This document shows positions 6,594 to 12,697 of a DNA stretch of 15,311 bases, piece after piece. A program made the translations under genes and the position numbers. Source of the DNA: 2-01-FULL-44-17 sp036517175. GTDB taxonomy: Bacteria; Patescibacteriota; Minisyncoccia; 2-02-FULL-40-12; IGHO2-01-FULL-4-A. The notes below the pieces were generated by a model that was not told where the DNA came from, did no database searches, and saw nothing but the letters and a program-made list of their open reading frames with translations. How positions within the stretch are numbered: the stretch's first letter is position 1; each line of letters begins with the position of its first letter. Where the stretch lies: NCBI GenBank assembly GCA_036517175.1, contig DATDXQ010000010.1:1-15311 (forward strand), written 5' to 3'.

Positions 6594-7454
6594 CTAAGAG
6601 TTTTGTGTGTGGCATCCCCTTATTTTTTTCAAAAATTCCAAATCTTTTTCCCTACCGTCATCGTCAGTTTCTATTATCCAATCTATCTTGGCAAAAGATT
6701 CTTGAGACAAAATACTCGTGATCCCCTCTTCCCCTATGTATCCCTCGCCTATGTGTTCGTGCCGATCACGCTTACCGCCAAGATCAACCTTAGAATCATT
6801 AACGTGCACCAACTCTAATAAATTAAGACCTATTTTTTTATCAAACTCCTTGAGAATAGCCTCAGCCTGTTCCGGTTTACGAAAATCATAGCCCGATGCA
6901 AAGAGATGACAGGTGTCAAAACACACACCGACAGATGATTTTATATTTTTTATACCACCAAGAATAGTAGCCAACTCATCAAAAGTATCCCCCATTACGT
7001 TACCGGTACCAGCAGCAACCTCCAAAAGAAGTTTGGTTGTGCCAGAATAGCCATCTAATATTGAATTTAATGCCTCTGATACTCTTTCTAATCCCTGCTC
7101 TTGAGTCTGACCAGTATGAGATCCTAAGTGAGTTACAACGTACCTTGCGCCAAGGAGACTACCCCTTTCAAGTTCCTCTCGAACCACCTTTGTAGATCCA
7201 TGCCTTATACGTCCCTCAAGAGAAGCAAAGTTTATATAATAAGGAGTGTGGATACAAAATGTCTCGATCCCACACTCATCCATTTTGGATCTAAAATTAG
7301 AGGCAATATCTTCGTTAATTAACGGGGCCGGTCCTCCCTGTGGAGAACGTGTGAAACATTGAAATGTTTCACAACCCAAAAGTTTAGCCCGTTCGGGGGC
7401 CTCAATTATACCGCCTGCTATTGAAACATGCGCTCCTATTTTCGTTCTTATCAT
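6594..7454 (-). CDS. nfo: Endonuclease IV (AP endonuclease family 2)
   Basis: Cleaves DNA 5' of abasic sites in base excision repair. The 286-aa protein is a TIM barrel of normal length (E. coli 285). All nine metal ligands of the family are visible: H69, H109, E145, D180, H183, H217, D230, H232 and E262, within CIHTPY, THLGSH, LLLEVAAGTG, CFDTCHLFASGYD, HVNDSK, DRHEHIGEGYIG and IIETDDDG. Start ATG 7454 has no clear Shine-Dalgarno; MIRTKIGAHVSIAGG is the usual N-terminus, so the start is right. It follows the secreted-protein gene after a terminator-like hairpin and precedes the tRNA by 11 bp. The codons for CETFQCFTR contain a 24-bp palindrome at 7350-7373. Confidence 0.96.
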   Translation of the reverse strand: MIRTKIGAHVSIAGGIIEAPERAKLLGCETFQCFTRSPQGGPAPLINEDIASNFRSKMDECGIETFCIHTPYYINFASLEGRIRHGSTKVVREELERGSLLGARYVVTHLGSHTGQTQEQGLERVSEALNSILDGYSGTTKLLLEVAAGTGNVMGDTFDELATILGGIKNIKSSVGVCFDTCHLFASGYDFRKPEQAEAILKEFDKKIGLNLLELVHVNDSKVDLGGKRDRHEHIGEGYIGEEGITSILSQESFAKIDWIIETDDDGREKDLEFLKKIRGCHTQNS

Positions 7455-7464
7455 TGGTGATCAA

Positions 7465-7486
7465 AATACCCCTTTGTTGGGGTATT
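7465..7486 (-). terminator. Hairpin between the secreted-protein gene and nfo
   Basis: AATACCCC-TTTGTT-GGGGTATT, 10 bp past the stop of the upstream gene. On the minus strand it is followed by TTTG, a weak T run, so it may be a leaky terminator with nfo partly expressed by read-through. Confidence 0.55.
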
Positions 7487-7496
7487 AAATTAAAAA

Positions 7497-8438
7497 TTAT
7501 TTAACCACAGAAGAAATCTCGGGCATCATCTCTGCCAGACGCAAAATTTTTCCGGTCTGGTAGTCATAAAAACAAAGCCACTGAAAATTAGTCATGTTTT
7601 TTTCAAAATAAACACGGTCAACTAGCTTTGATCTAACCTTAACATTACCTAAAGAATAATTTCCCCACCTAAATCTAGGAAATTTGTACTCGGCTGTTTC
7701 AAAAACTATCTTCGGCCCTAGCTCAAACGAGCCATAATCTGTAACCTCTATATCAAATCCATCCCTACTTCTACCCCTTCTGTTGTATGTCAGTCCATTT
7801 TCCAGAGTTATTGTCTTAGACTGGAAAGGATTGCTTGAACCATTAACCACCAGAACAAATAACCAGAGTGCTTTCTCATCCTCAATGCTTACAAAACTAA
7901 AAGGTGCGACTCTTATATTTTTGAAAAAAGCCGGATCATGAACAGTTCCCAAAATTGAACCATTTCTAATTTCCTCATAATCCTGACCAAAACTCGCCTC
8001 CAAAGCCCTCCAATCCCTGAATTGAAATGCTTGACAAACTACATTATTTTGTGTTGGTATATAGCTAACCAGCCAAAATTCTTTTTTGAATATTTTTAAA
8101 AATTCCTTTGCATCAATAGCCTCTGACCAGTCTCCATCAATTTTGTAGAACAATGGTTTTTTTTCATTAGATATAGTAAAAGTCTTTCTTTCAACCAAGA
8201 AATCGCTAGCAAAGTACGCATCTAGAATAGTACCTTCTTTATTTTTTTCGGAAAATTTAACAGGAATAATGGACAAATCTTGCCACGCGCTAAAAGATTC
8301 CCCTGACGAAGTAAGTCCGCAAGCAAAATCATCAATCTCAACAGTAGTCTTGTCTTTGCCTCCTTGAGCCAAAGAAGAATGCACAAAAATTCCTAAAATA
8401 AAAAACAAAACTAAGGCCCTGTCCATTGGTTTCCACAC
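7497..8438 (-). CDS. Unknown secreted protein with signal peptide
   Basis: A 313-aa protein. The N-terminus MWKPMDRALVLFFILGIF, then VHSSLAQGG, is a typical Sec signal peptide with a likely signal peptidase I cut after SLA, and no lipobox Cys. The mature part is rich in aromatic residues and beta-type alternation (for example DYGSFELGPKIVFETAEYKF) with a few Cys. I recognise no domain. The start is GTG at 8438, because AAGGAG lies six bases before it; the in-frame ATG four codons later would be too far from it. It is probably exported and then free or envelope-associated; no C-terminal anchor is seen. It lies 89 bp downstream of the YraN gene, in an AT-rich gap with possible promoter words. 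Confidence 0.8.
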   Translation of the reverse strand: MWKPMDRALVLFFILGIFVHSSLAQGGKDKTTVEIDDFACGLTSSGESFSAWQDLSIIPVKFSEKNKEGTILDAYFASDFLVERKTFTISNEKKPLFYKIDGDWSEAIDAKEFLKIFKKEFWLVSYIPTQNNVVCQAFQFRDWRALEASFGQDYEEIRNGSILGTVHDPAFFKNIRVAPFSFVSIEDEKALWLFVLVVNGSSNPFQSKTITLENGLTYNRRGRSRDGFDIEVTDYGSFELGPKIVFETAEYKFPRFRWGNYSLGNVKVRSKLVDRVYFEKNMTNFQWLCFYDYQTGKILRLAEMMPEISSVVK

Positions 8439-8527
8439 ACTAAACTCCTTATTTTTGAATGAACCTCAATATAAGTATCGTACCAACTGAAACTTTAATA
8501 GTAAAGATGCATTGAGCGCAAAAAGGT

Positions 8528-8887
8528 CTAAATGTTTTTAAAATGCTTCAGATGAGCACTTTTTTTATTCGAGTCGAAAATTACAGAAACAACATCTATT
8601 TGCCACTCACAATCCATATCTCCTAATTCATATTCTAGATATAAATAAGCCGTTCTTTTGATTTTTTTAATCTTTCTCCAATCAACCCTCACTTCTGGAT
8701 TCATTCCTTCAACCTCCCTACTGCTTGATTTAACCTCAACAAAAATAATAACCCCTACTTTTTTGGCAATTATATCTATCTCTCCCCAAGGTTTACGATA
8801 ATTCTTGTCTAAAATATCGTAGCCATTTTCCTTAAGATGTCTTGCGGCAATATTTTCAGCCAAAAAGCCAATTTCTTGATAATTCAT
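8528..8887 (-). CDS. YraN/UPF0102 family nuclease-like protein
   Basis: A 119-aa protein of the UPF0102 family, which has the restriction-endonuclease fold. It starts MNYQEIGFLAENIAARHLKE and has the PD-(D/E)XK-type residues in WGEIDIIAKK (E36, D38) and FVEVKSSS (E51, K53). Length matches the family. Function is not firmly established in the family; it is commonly found near comM and dprA and suspected to act on DNA, for instance Holliday junctions or incoming DNA. Here comM is 1.3 kb away beyond an oppositely oriented gene. ATG 8887 has only a weak Shine-Dalgarno. Divergent from the peptidase gene; the 128-bp gap between them carries promoter-like sites and a hairpin. Confidence 0.9.
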   Translation of the reverse strand: MNYQEIGFLAENIAARHLKENGYDILDKNYRKPWGEIDIIAKKVGVIIFVEVKSSSREVEGMNPEVRVDWRKIKKIKRTAYLYLEYELGDMDCEWQIDVVSVIFDSNKKSAHLKHFKNI

Positions 8888-8913
8888 GTTTATTTGTTAT
8901 CAACCTCTATCCA

Positions 8914-8968
8914 TTGACTTTTGGGTAATGGGTGGGGTAAGATTATATTTGATTCTCTCACGAGAATC
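8914..8968 (+). promoter_or_regulatory. Promoter and dyad in the yraN-like / peptidase divergent gap
   Basis: On the plus strand TTGACT (8914-8919) and TAAGAT (8938-8943) are 18 bp apart. Just downstream is a 7-bp dyad GATTCTC-TCAC-GAGAATC (8951-8968) followed by TTGTTGTTTTTAG, which could act as a weak attenuator for the peptidase gene. On the minus strand TTGACA (8990-8995) with AACAAT 17 bp on may serve the YraN gene, placing the same dyad in its early transcribed region. Confidence 0.4.
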
Positions 8969-9015
8969 ATTGTTGTTTTTAGTATGTATTTTGTCAATTT
9001 TAGGCTAAATTAGCA

Positions 9016-10131
9016 GTGTACTCTTTAAGACAGCCGGTGCTGAGTACCGGAGGTCTAGTTTTTATTAAAAGTATTCTCCACAAAGCATTTTCTAATATAT
9101 TTTTCAGAAACGACCGTGTCGCATTTTTTGTTTTGATGATTTTGGCAACATCTGTAATTTTGACAAGGGGTTCTTCTCGTGACCAGGGCGGCTTAATGGG
9201 AAACCTCATTAACAGTTACGTGGAGGAAACTGCCGCGTCAGTTATAACAATATCCTCGCAGAATCAGCTTGCTGACATAAATAGCTTGGCCACACTAACA
9301 AACAACAAAAATATTAGCGCTAGTATATCAGAAATTAATACAATACAAGATAATTCTATTGTTTCACGCGGAACAATTCTAACAAACATTTTTGAAGAAT
9401 TTGTGGACAGAGGTAGCCAGGTATCAACATATACAGTGCAGGAAGGGGATACACTTTCATTCATAGCGTCTGATTATGGTGTAAGCATCAACACAATAAT
9501 CTGGGCTAATAATCTAAGTAGCCCAGATTCAATAAACCCAGGCATGGATCTTAAGATACCGCCTGTTAGCGGAGTCTTGCACAAAACAAAGAAAGGCGAC
9601 ACAGTTTCATCTTTGGCTAAAAAATACGGCATAAAAGAAGAAGAAATAATATCTTTTAACAGCTTGCCCTTGGCCGGCGATCTTCAAATAGATCAGGAAA
9701 TAGTAATACCTGGGGGCACGATCCAAACACCCAAGGCTCCTTCATCAACTTCGGTCAATAGATTTGCATACCTGCCTAATCTTGGAGGATATTTCATGCA
9801 GCCCACAACCGGATACAATTGGGGCAGAATACACGGTAGAAACGGGGTAGACATAGCTAACTCATGCGGTACCTCAATATATGCAGCGGCATCCGGCACA
9901 GTAGTTCTGGCAATGCCAAGCGGTTACAATGGTGGATTCGGAAAATTCATAAAAATAGTGCATCCAAATGGAACAGAAACACTATACGCTCATGCTAGCA
10001 ATCTACTTGTCGTACAAGGAGAAGCGGTTGGTCAAGGACAAAAAATAGCCTTAATGGGTACCACAGGAAGATCAACTGGATGCCACCTCCACTTCGAAGT
10101 CCATGGAGCCAAAAACCCGCTGATTAAGTAA
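9016..10131 (+). CDS. Membrane-anchored LysM-LysM-M23 peptidase
   Basis: Predicted cell-wall metallopeptidase. In 371-aa numbering: an N-terminal anchor around residues 35-50 (VAFFVLMILATSVIL), a low-complexity Ser/Asn/Thr linker, LysM 1 (about 138-182, YTVQEGDTLSFIASDYGVS), LysM 2 (about 187-233, KKGDTVSSLAKKYGIK), then the M23 domain from about 265 with RIHGRNGVDIAN (H273, D279) and TGCHLHFEVHG, the HxH zinc motif. LysM modules bind peptidoglycan and M23 enzymes cut its cross-bridges, so the protein likely acts outside the membrane in wall remodelling. The start is unclear. GTG 9016 has no Shine-Dalgarno. GGAGG at 9049-9053 is followed by no ATG, GTG or TTG in frame, only ATT at 9064 ten bases on. 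The gene is alone on the plus strand and ends at the bidirectional terminator. Confidence 0.9.
   Translation: MYSLRQPVLSTGGLVFIKSILHKAFSNIFFRNDRVAFFVLMILATSVILTRGSSRDQGGLMGNLINSYVEETAASVITISSQNQLADINSLATLTNNKNISASISEINTIQDNSIVSRGTILTNIFEEFVDRGSQVSTYTVQEGDTLSFIASDYGVSINTIIWANNLSSPDSINPGMDLKIPPVSGVLHKTKKGDTVSSLAKKYGIKEEEIISFNSLPLAGDLQIDQEIVIPGGTIQTPKAPSSTSVNRFAYLPNLGGYFMQPTTGYNWGRIHGRNGVDIANSCGTSIYAAASGTVVLAMPSGYNGGFGKFIKIVHPNGTETLYAHASNLLVVQGEAVGQGQKIALMGTTGRSTGCHLHFEVHGAKNPLIK
9028..9056 (+). promoter_or_regulatory. Stem-loop masking the GGAGG ribosome binding site
   Basis: CCGGT (9034-9038) pairs with ACCGG (9046-9050) and AGAC (9028-9031) with GTCT (9053-9056), with a small AG/AG internal loop. 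The Shine-Dalgarno GGAGG (9049-9053) lies in the 3' arm. If translation starts downstream of it, the hairpin would limit initiation; if it starts at 9016, the hairpin is inside the coding region. Confidence 0.4.
9360..9375. promoter_or_regulatory. parS-like 16-mer
   Basis: Reverse complement reads TGTTCCGCGTGAAACA, differing at one position from the Bacillus-type parS consensus TGTTNCACGTGAAACA. It is inside the peptidase coding sequence, as bacterial parS sites often are. No parB gene is in the window, so chance is possible. A sister site is at 10553-10568. Confidence 0.3.
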
Positions 10132-10140
10132 TCTTAGTTT

Positions 10141-10180
10141 AAAAACACCTCTTGTTTCACAAGAAACAAGAGGTGTTTTT
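10141..10180. terminator. Strong bidirectional terminator
   Basis: A perfect 18-bp stem, 10141-10158 against 10163-10180, loop ACAA, with five A on one side and five T on the other, so it ends transcripts from both directions. It lies between the convergent peptidase and comM genes, nine bases after one stop and 21 before the other. Confidence 0.93.
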
Positions 10181-10201
10181 ATTATAAATTTAAACAAGTT
10201 A

Positions 10202-11761
10202 TTAGATGCCAAAGGAATCACTCTCATTTTTTATTCTATAGGAAATTGCCTCTGCAACGTGTTTTAAAATAATATTTTCGCTATTATCTAGATCTGCGAT
10301 AGTTCTAGATATCTTGAGTATTTTATGGTACCCCCGACCGGAAAGGTTGTGTGAAGTAACCGCCTTTTTAACCAGGCCCTCCGCTTCTGAATCAAGATTG
10401 CAATACTTTTCTATTTCTTTCGGCCTCATTTCGCTGTTTGTCTGGAGGTTAGAATCAAACAAACGCTCTCTTTGAATAGACCTGGCTTTTGTAACCATTG
10501 ACCTCATTTCTGAACTTTTTACGCCAGAAGCCTTTCCGCTTATTTTATCGTATGTTTCACGAGGAACATTAATTTGTATATCAATTCTATCCAGCATAGG
10601 CCCGGAAATCTTGCGTTGATACTTAAATATTGAATTTGCACTACAAACGCATGATTTTAATTCATCCCCATAATTGCCACATGGGCACGGGTTGATTGCC
10701 GCAACAAGCATAAATCTGCTTGGAAACTTAACGGAACCAGCAGCCCTTGAAACAACAACCTCACCACTTTCAACAGGCTGTCTCAAGGCCTCAATTACAC
10801 TCCGAGAAAATTCAGGCAACTCATCTAAGAAAAGAACACCCCTGTGAGCTAATGATATTTCTCCTGGCTTGGGCCAAGTTCCGCCTCCGATAACGGCGAC
10901 AGCAGATGTTGTGTGATGAGGACTTCTAAATGGCCTAATTTTAACTATGGGTTCATCTTTTATAAGACCAGCTATACTATAAATTTTTGTTACCTCGAGA
11001 GCTTCTGATTGACTCATTTCCGGCAAAATACTAGACAAGCTTTGAGCAATCATCGATTTACCTGAACCTGGTGGACCATACATAAGTAAGTTGTGACCCC
11101 CGCTAGCTGCTATTAAAATGGCTCTCTTGGCATTTTCCTGACCCCTGACGTGATATATATCAAAATCATGCAAATCTGATCCCCTAGAGGATTTTAGAAC
11201 ATAATCAGAATAATTTAGATGGCTAGTCGGTTCTATCAAGTCTGGTTTATGGAGATATCCGCAAACTTCTTTTAAGGTAGCTGCTCCAATTACACGTAAA
11301 TTCTTAACCACTGAAGCCTCGGCCACATTTTCCTTGGGTATTATTATTTCATCAAAACCAAGTTCTTGAGCCAGCATAGCCATTGGCAAAACACCACTTA
11401 TCCTGCGCAAGGATCCATCCAAAGAAAGTTCACCGCTGACAATTCTCTTGCCCGAATAAGGTTTTAGCTGTTTGGTGGCCATAAGATAACCTATGGCTAT
11501 TGGCAAATCATAAGCTGGACCTTCTTTTTTGATATCAGCAGGAGCCAAGTTAACAATAACTCTATTGTTTTTCTTGTGTGGTGAAACAAAACCGCTGTTT
11601 CTTATTGCTGATTCAATTCTGTCCTTTGATTCTTGTACCGATTTATCAGGAAGACCCACTATGTTTAAGGAGTGGAGGCCTGGCGTAGAGTCTACCTCAA
11701 CATCAATTGCAAAACAGTCTAAACCAATAACAGCTCCGGAAAAAACCTTAAAAGATGGCAT
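10202..11761 (-). CDS. comM: ComM/YifB family Mg-chelatase-like AAA+ ATPase
   Basis: A 519-aa protein of full family length. Domains: N-terminal ChlI-like fold with VEVDSTPGLHSLNIVGLPD and VIVNLAPADIKKEGPAYDLPIAIG (about 20-90), AAA+ core with Walker A MYGPPGSGKSM (about 228-237) and Walker B GVLFLDELPEF (about 309-319), a four-Cys segment CPCGNYGDELKSCVC, and the C-terminal Mg-chelatase helical domain with LSGRGYHKILKISRTIADL. In Vibrio and other naturally competent bacteria ComM is a hexameric helicase that promotes branch migration of incoming DNA. Start ATG 11761 lacks a Shine-Dalgarno but gives the usual N-terminus MPSFKVFSGA. The 99-bp gap upstream to the DksA-like gene has no clear terminator, so cotranscription is possible. 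A parS-like word lies within at 10553-10568. Confidence 0.95.
   Translation of the reverse strand: MPSFKVFSGAVIGLDCFAIDVEVDSTPGLHSLNIVGLPDKSVQESKDRIESAIRNSGFVSPHKKNNRVIVNLAPADIKKEGPAYDLPIAIGYLMATKQLKPYSGKRIVSGELSLDGSLRRISGVLPMAMLAQELGFDEIIIPKENVAEASVVKNLRVIGAATLKEVCGYLHKPDLIEPTSHLNYSDYVLKSSRGSDLHDFDIYHVRGQENAKRAILIAASGGHNLLMYGPPGSGKSMIAQSLSSILPEMSQSEALEVTKIYSIAGLIKDEPIVKIRPFRSPHHTTSAVAVIGGGTWPKPGEISLAHRGVLFLDELPEFSRSVIEALRQPVESGEVVVSRAAGSVKFPSRFMLVAAINPCPCGNYGDELKSCVCSANSIFKYQRKISGPMLDRIDIQINVPRETYDKISGKASGVKSSEMRSMVTKARSIQRERLFDSNLQTNSEMRPKEIEKYCNLDSEAEGLVKKAVTSHNLSGRGYHKILKISRTIADLDNSENIILKHVAEAISYRIKNESDSFGI
10553..10568. promoter_or_regulatory. parS-like 16-mer
   Basis: Reverse complement reads TGTTCCTCGTGAAACA, one mismatch from TGTTNCACGTGAAACA. 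It lies inside comM at the NVPRETY codons and differs from the site at 9360-9375 at only one base. No parB gene is seen nearby. Confidence 0.3.
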
Positions 11762-11860
11762 CGATTAGAGCTAGCAGCAATTTGTTAGCAGCTAGAATTA
11801 AAAATAGATGCCACATTGATAGCACCTATTTTTAACTTAATCAAATATTTTTATTACCTA

Positions 11861-12235
11861 TCAAATAAGCCTACCCTTGCTTGCACAGTCAAAACAAAGC
11901 CTTGCTACTGGTAAAACCTTTAACCTCCTTGAATCAATAGGGGATACACACTTTTCACAGATACCATAATTTCCTTCATCTAAATTACTTAGGGCTTCCT
12001 CTAATTCTTTTTTTCTTAATTCCATATTCTGCTCCACAGCCCGATCTTCCTCAAACTCAGTCACGCTATGAGCCTTATCTGATTGTGAATCAGATGGGTC
12101 TGTTTTATGGAATCGAGAAAGACGATCACCTTTTATTAGGGGATTTTCTGTCGTAAATTCAGCCAATTGTTTATTTATGGCACCCAGTTCCGCCAACAAC
12201 GACATCTTTAATTTTTCTTTTTCACTTGTATCCAT
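11861..12235 (-). CDS. DksA/TraR-type zinc-finger protein
   Basis: A 124-aa protein. The N-terminal half forms a long helical hairpin (residues 1-85, Lys/Glu/Leu-rich, with an acidic tip TDPSDSQSDKA at 45-55). A C4 zinc finger follows (C93-x2-C96, C114-x2-C117 in GICEKCVSPIDSRR and ARLCFDCASK). DksA/TraR proteins reach into the RNA polymerase secondary channel and alter transcription initiation, often of rRNA genes, with or without ppGpp. The tip motif resembles but does not exactly match the DksA DxxDxA pattern, so the activity may differ. ATG 12235 lacks a good Shine-Dalgarno. A promoter 240 bp upstream gives it a long structured leader at 12348-12454. Confidence 0.88.
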   Translation of the reverse strand: MDTSEKEKLKMSLLAELGAINKQLAEFTTENPLIKGDRLSRFHKTDPSDSQSDKAHSVTEFEEDRAVEQNMELRKKELEEALSNLDEGNYGICEKCVSPIDSRRLKVLPVARLCFDCASKGRLI

Positions 12236-12347
12236 GGTTTTAACTTATTAATAATCAGTATTTAAACAAATATAGATTGAGTAGATCAAATATTTAAAAC
12301 TCGAAGAGGAATTTTATAATAAAAATAGCTTAAATGCAAGCAAAATA

Positions 12348-12454
12348 ATACGGGCATCGGTGCCCATAAACAAAGTGTTGCTTGGGGGCTGATGCCCGTA
12401 TGCGGATAGAGATCCGCTAGAAAAAAGTACCATCGATTCCATAACTACGGAATC
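12348..12454 (-). promoter_or_regulatory. Structured 5' leader of the DksA-like gene, candidate cis-regulatory RNA
   Basis: Three stems lie in a row: GATTCC/GGAATC (12435-12454), GCGGAT-AGAG-ATCCGC (12402-12417) and an 11-bp stem ATACGGGCATC/GATGCCCGTAT (12348-12358 with 12391-12401) closing a 32-nt loop. The last stem competes with a smaller hairpin GGGCA-TCGG-TGCCC (12352-12365), which uses the same arm, a layout typical of attenuators and riboswitches. On the minus strand the stem is followed by TATTATTTTG. I cannot match it to a known family; the plus strand has some resemblance to a fluoride riboswitch (CTGATG, AAAC) but lacks the 5' GGNGATG element. It sits between the promoter at 12478-12505 and the start codon at 12235. 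The rest of 12236-12697 contains no gene that I can see. Confidence 0.5.
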
Positions 12455-12477
12455 AACAGTGATAAGGAACTAACTGA

Positions 12478-12505
12478 ATTATAGCAACACCATGAATGAT
12501 GGCAA
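12478..12505 (-). promoter_or_regulatory. Extended -10 promoter for the DksA-like transcript
   Basis: On the minus strand TTGCCA (12500-12505) and TATAAT (12478-12483) are 16 bp apart, and TGC directly before the -10 gives an extended -10. Start near 12471, which leaves a leader of about 236 nt before ATG 12235. Confidence 0.6.
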
Positions 12506-12610
12506 GTAAAACTGTGGATAAATATATCTAGCCTGGTAAACATCCCAAAAAACCATATAAATTAGCCTATTTTAACTGTTTTTTTATTTCAAATAACAAG
12601 ATGGGTGACA

Positions 12611-12670
12611 CGATGATGACAGGATATAAACAATGATGACACAATGGCTTGTCATCATTGTGTCATCATT
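12611..12670 (-). repeat. TGATGACA direct and inverted repeats, probable terminator of the membrane protein gene
   Basis: The word TGATGACA occurs at 12615 and 12634 and as its complement TGTCATCA at 12650 and 12661. The arms 12632-12646 and 12656-12670 make a perfect 15-bp inverted repeat, and 12631-12640 can alternatively pair with 12651-12660. It lies 27 bp past the stop of the minus-strand gene. The downstream T run on that strand is weak, so it could be a terminator or a repeated protein-binding site. Confidence 0.5.
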
Positions 12671-12697
12671 CAGTAAGAAGCATGATTAAATTTTAGA

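Noticed and set aside
10153..10168. Third parS-like site
   Set aside because: Matches 14 of 16 positions but is fully explained by the symmetric top of the bidirectional terminator.
12348..12401. Fluoride riboswitch on the plus strand
   Set aside because: CTGATG and AAAC resemble the motif but the conserved 5' GGNGATG element and second stem are missing, and no plus-strand gene follows.
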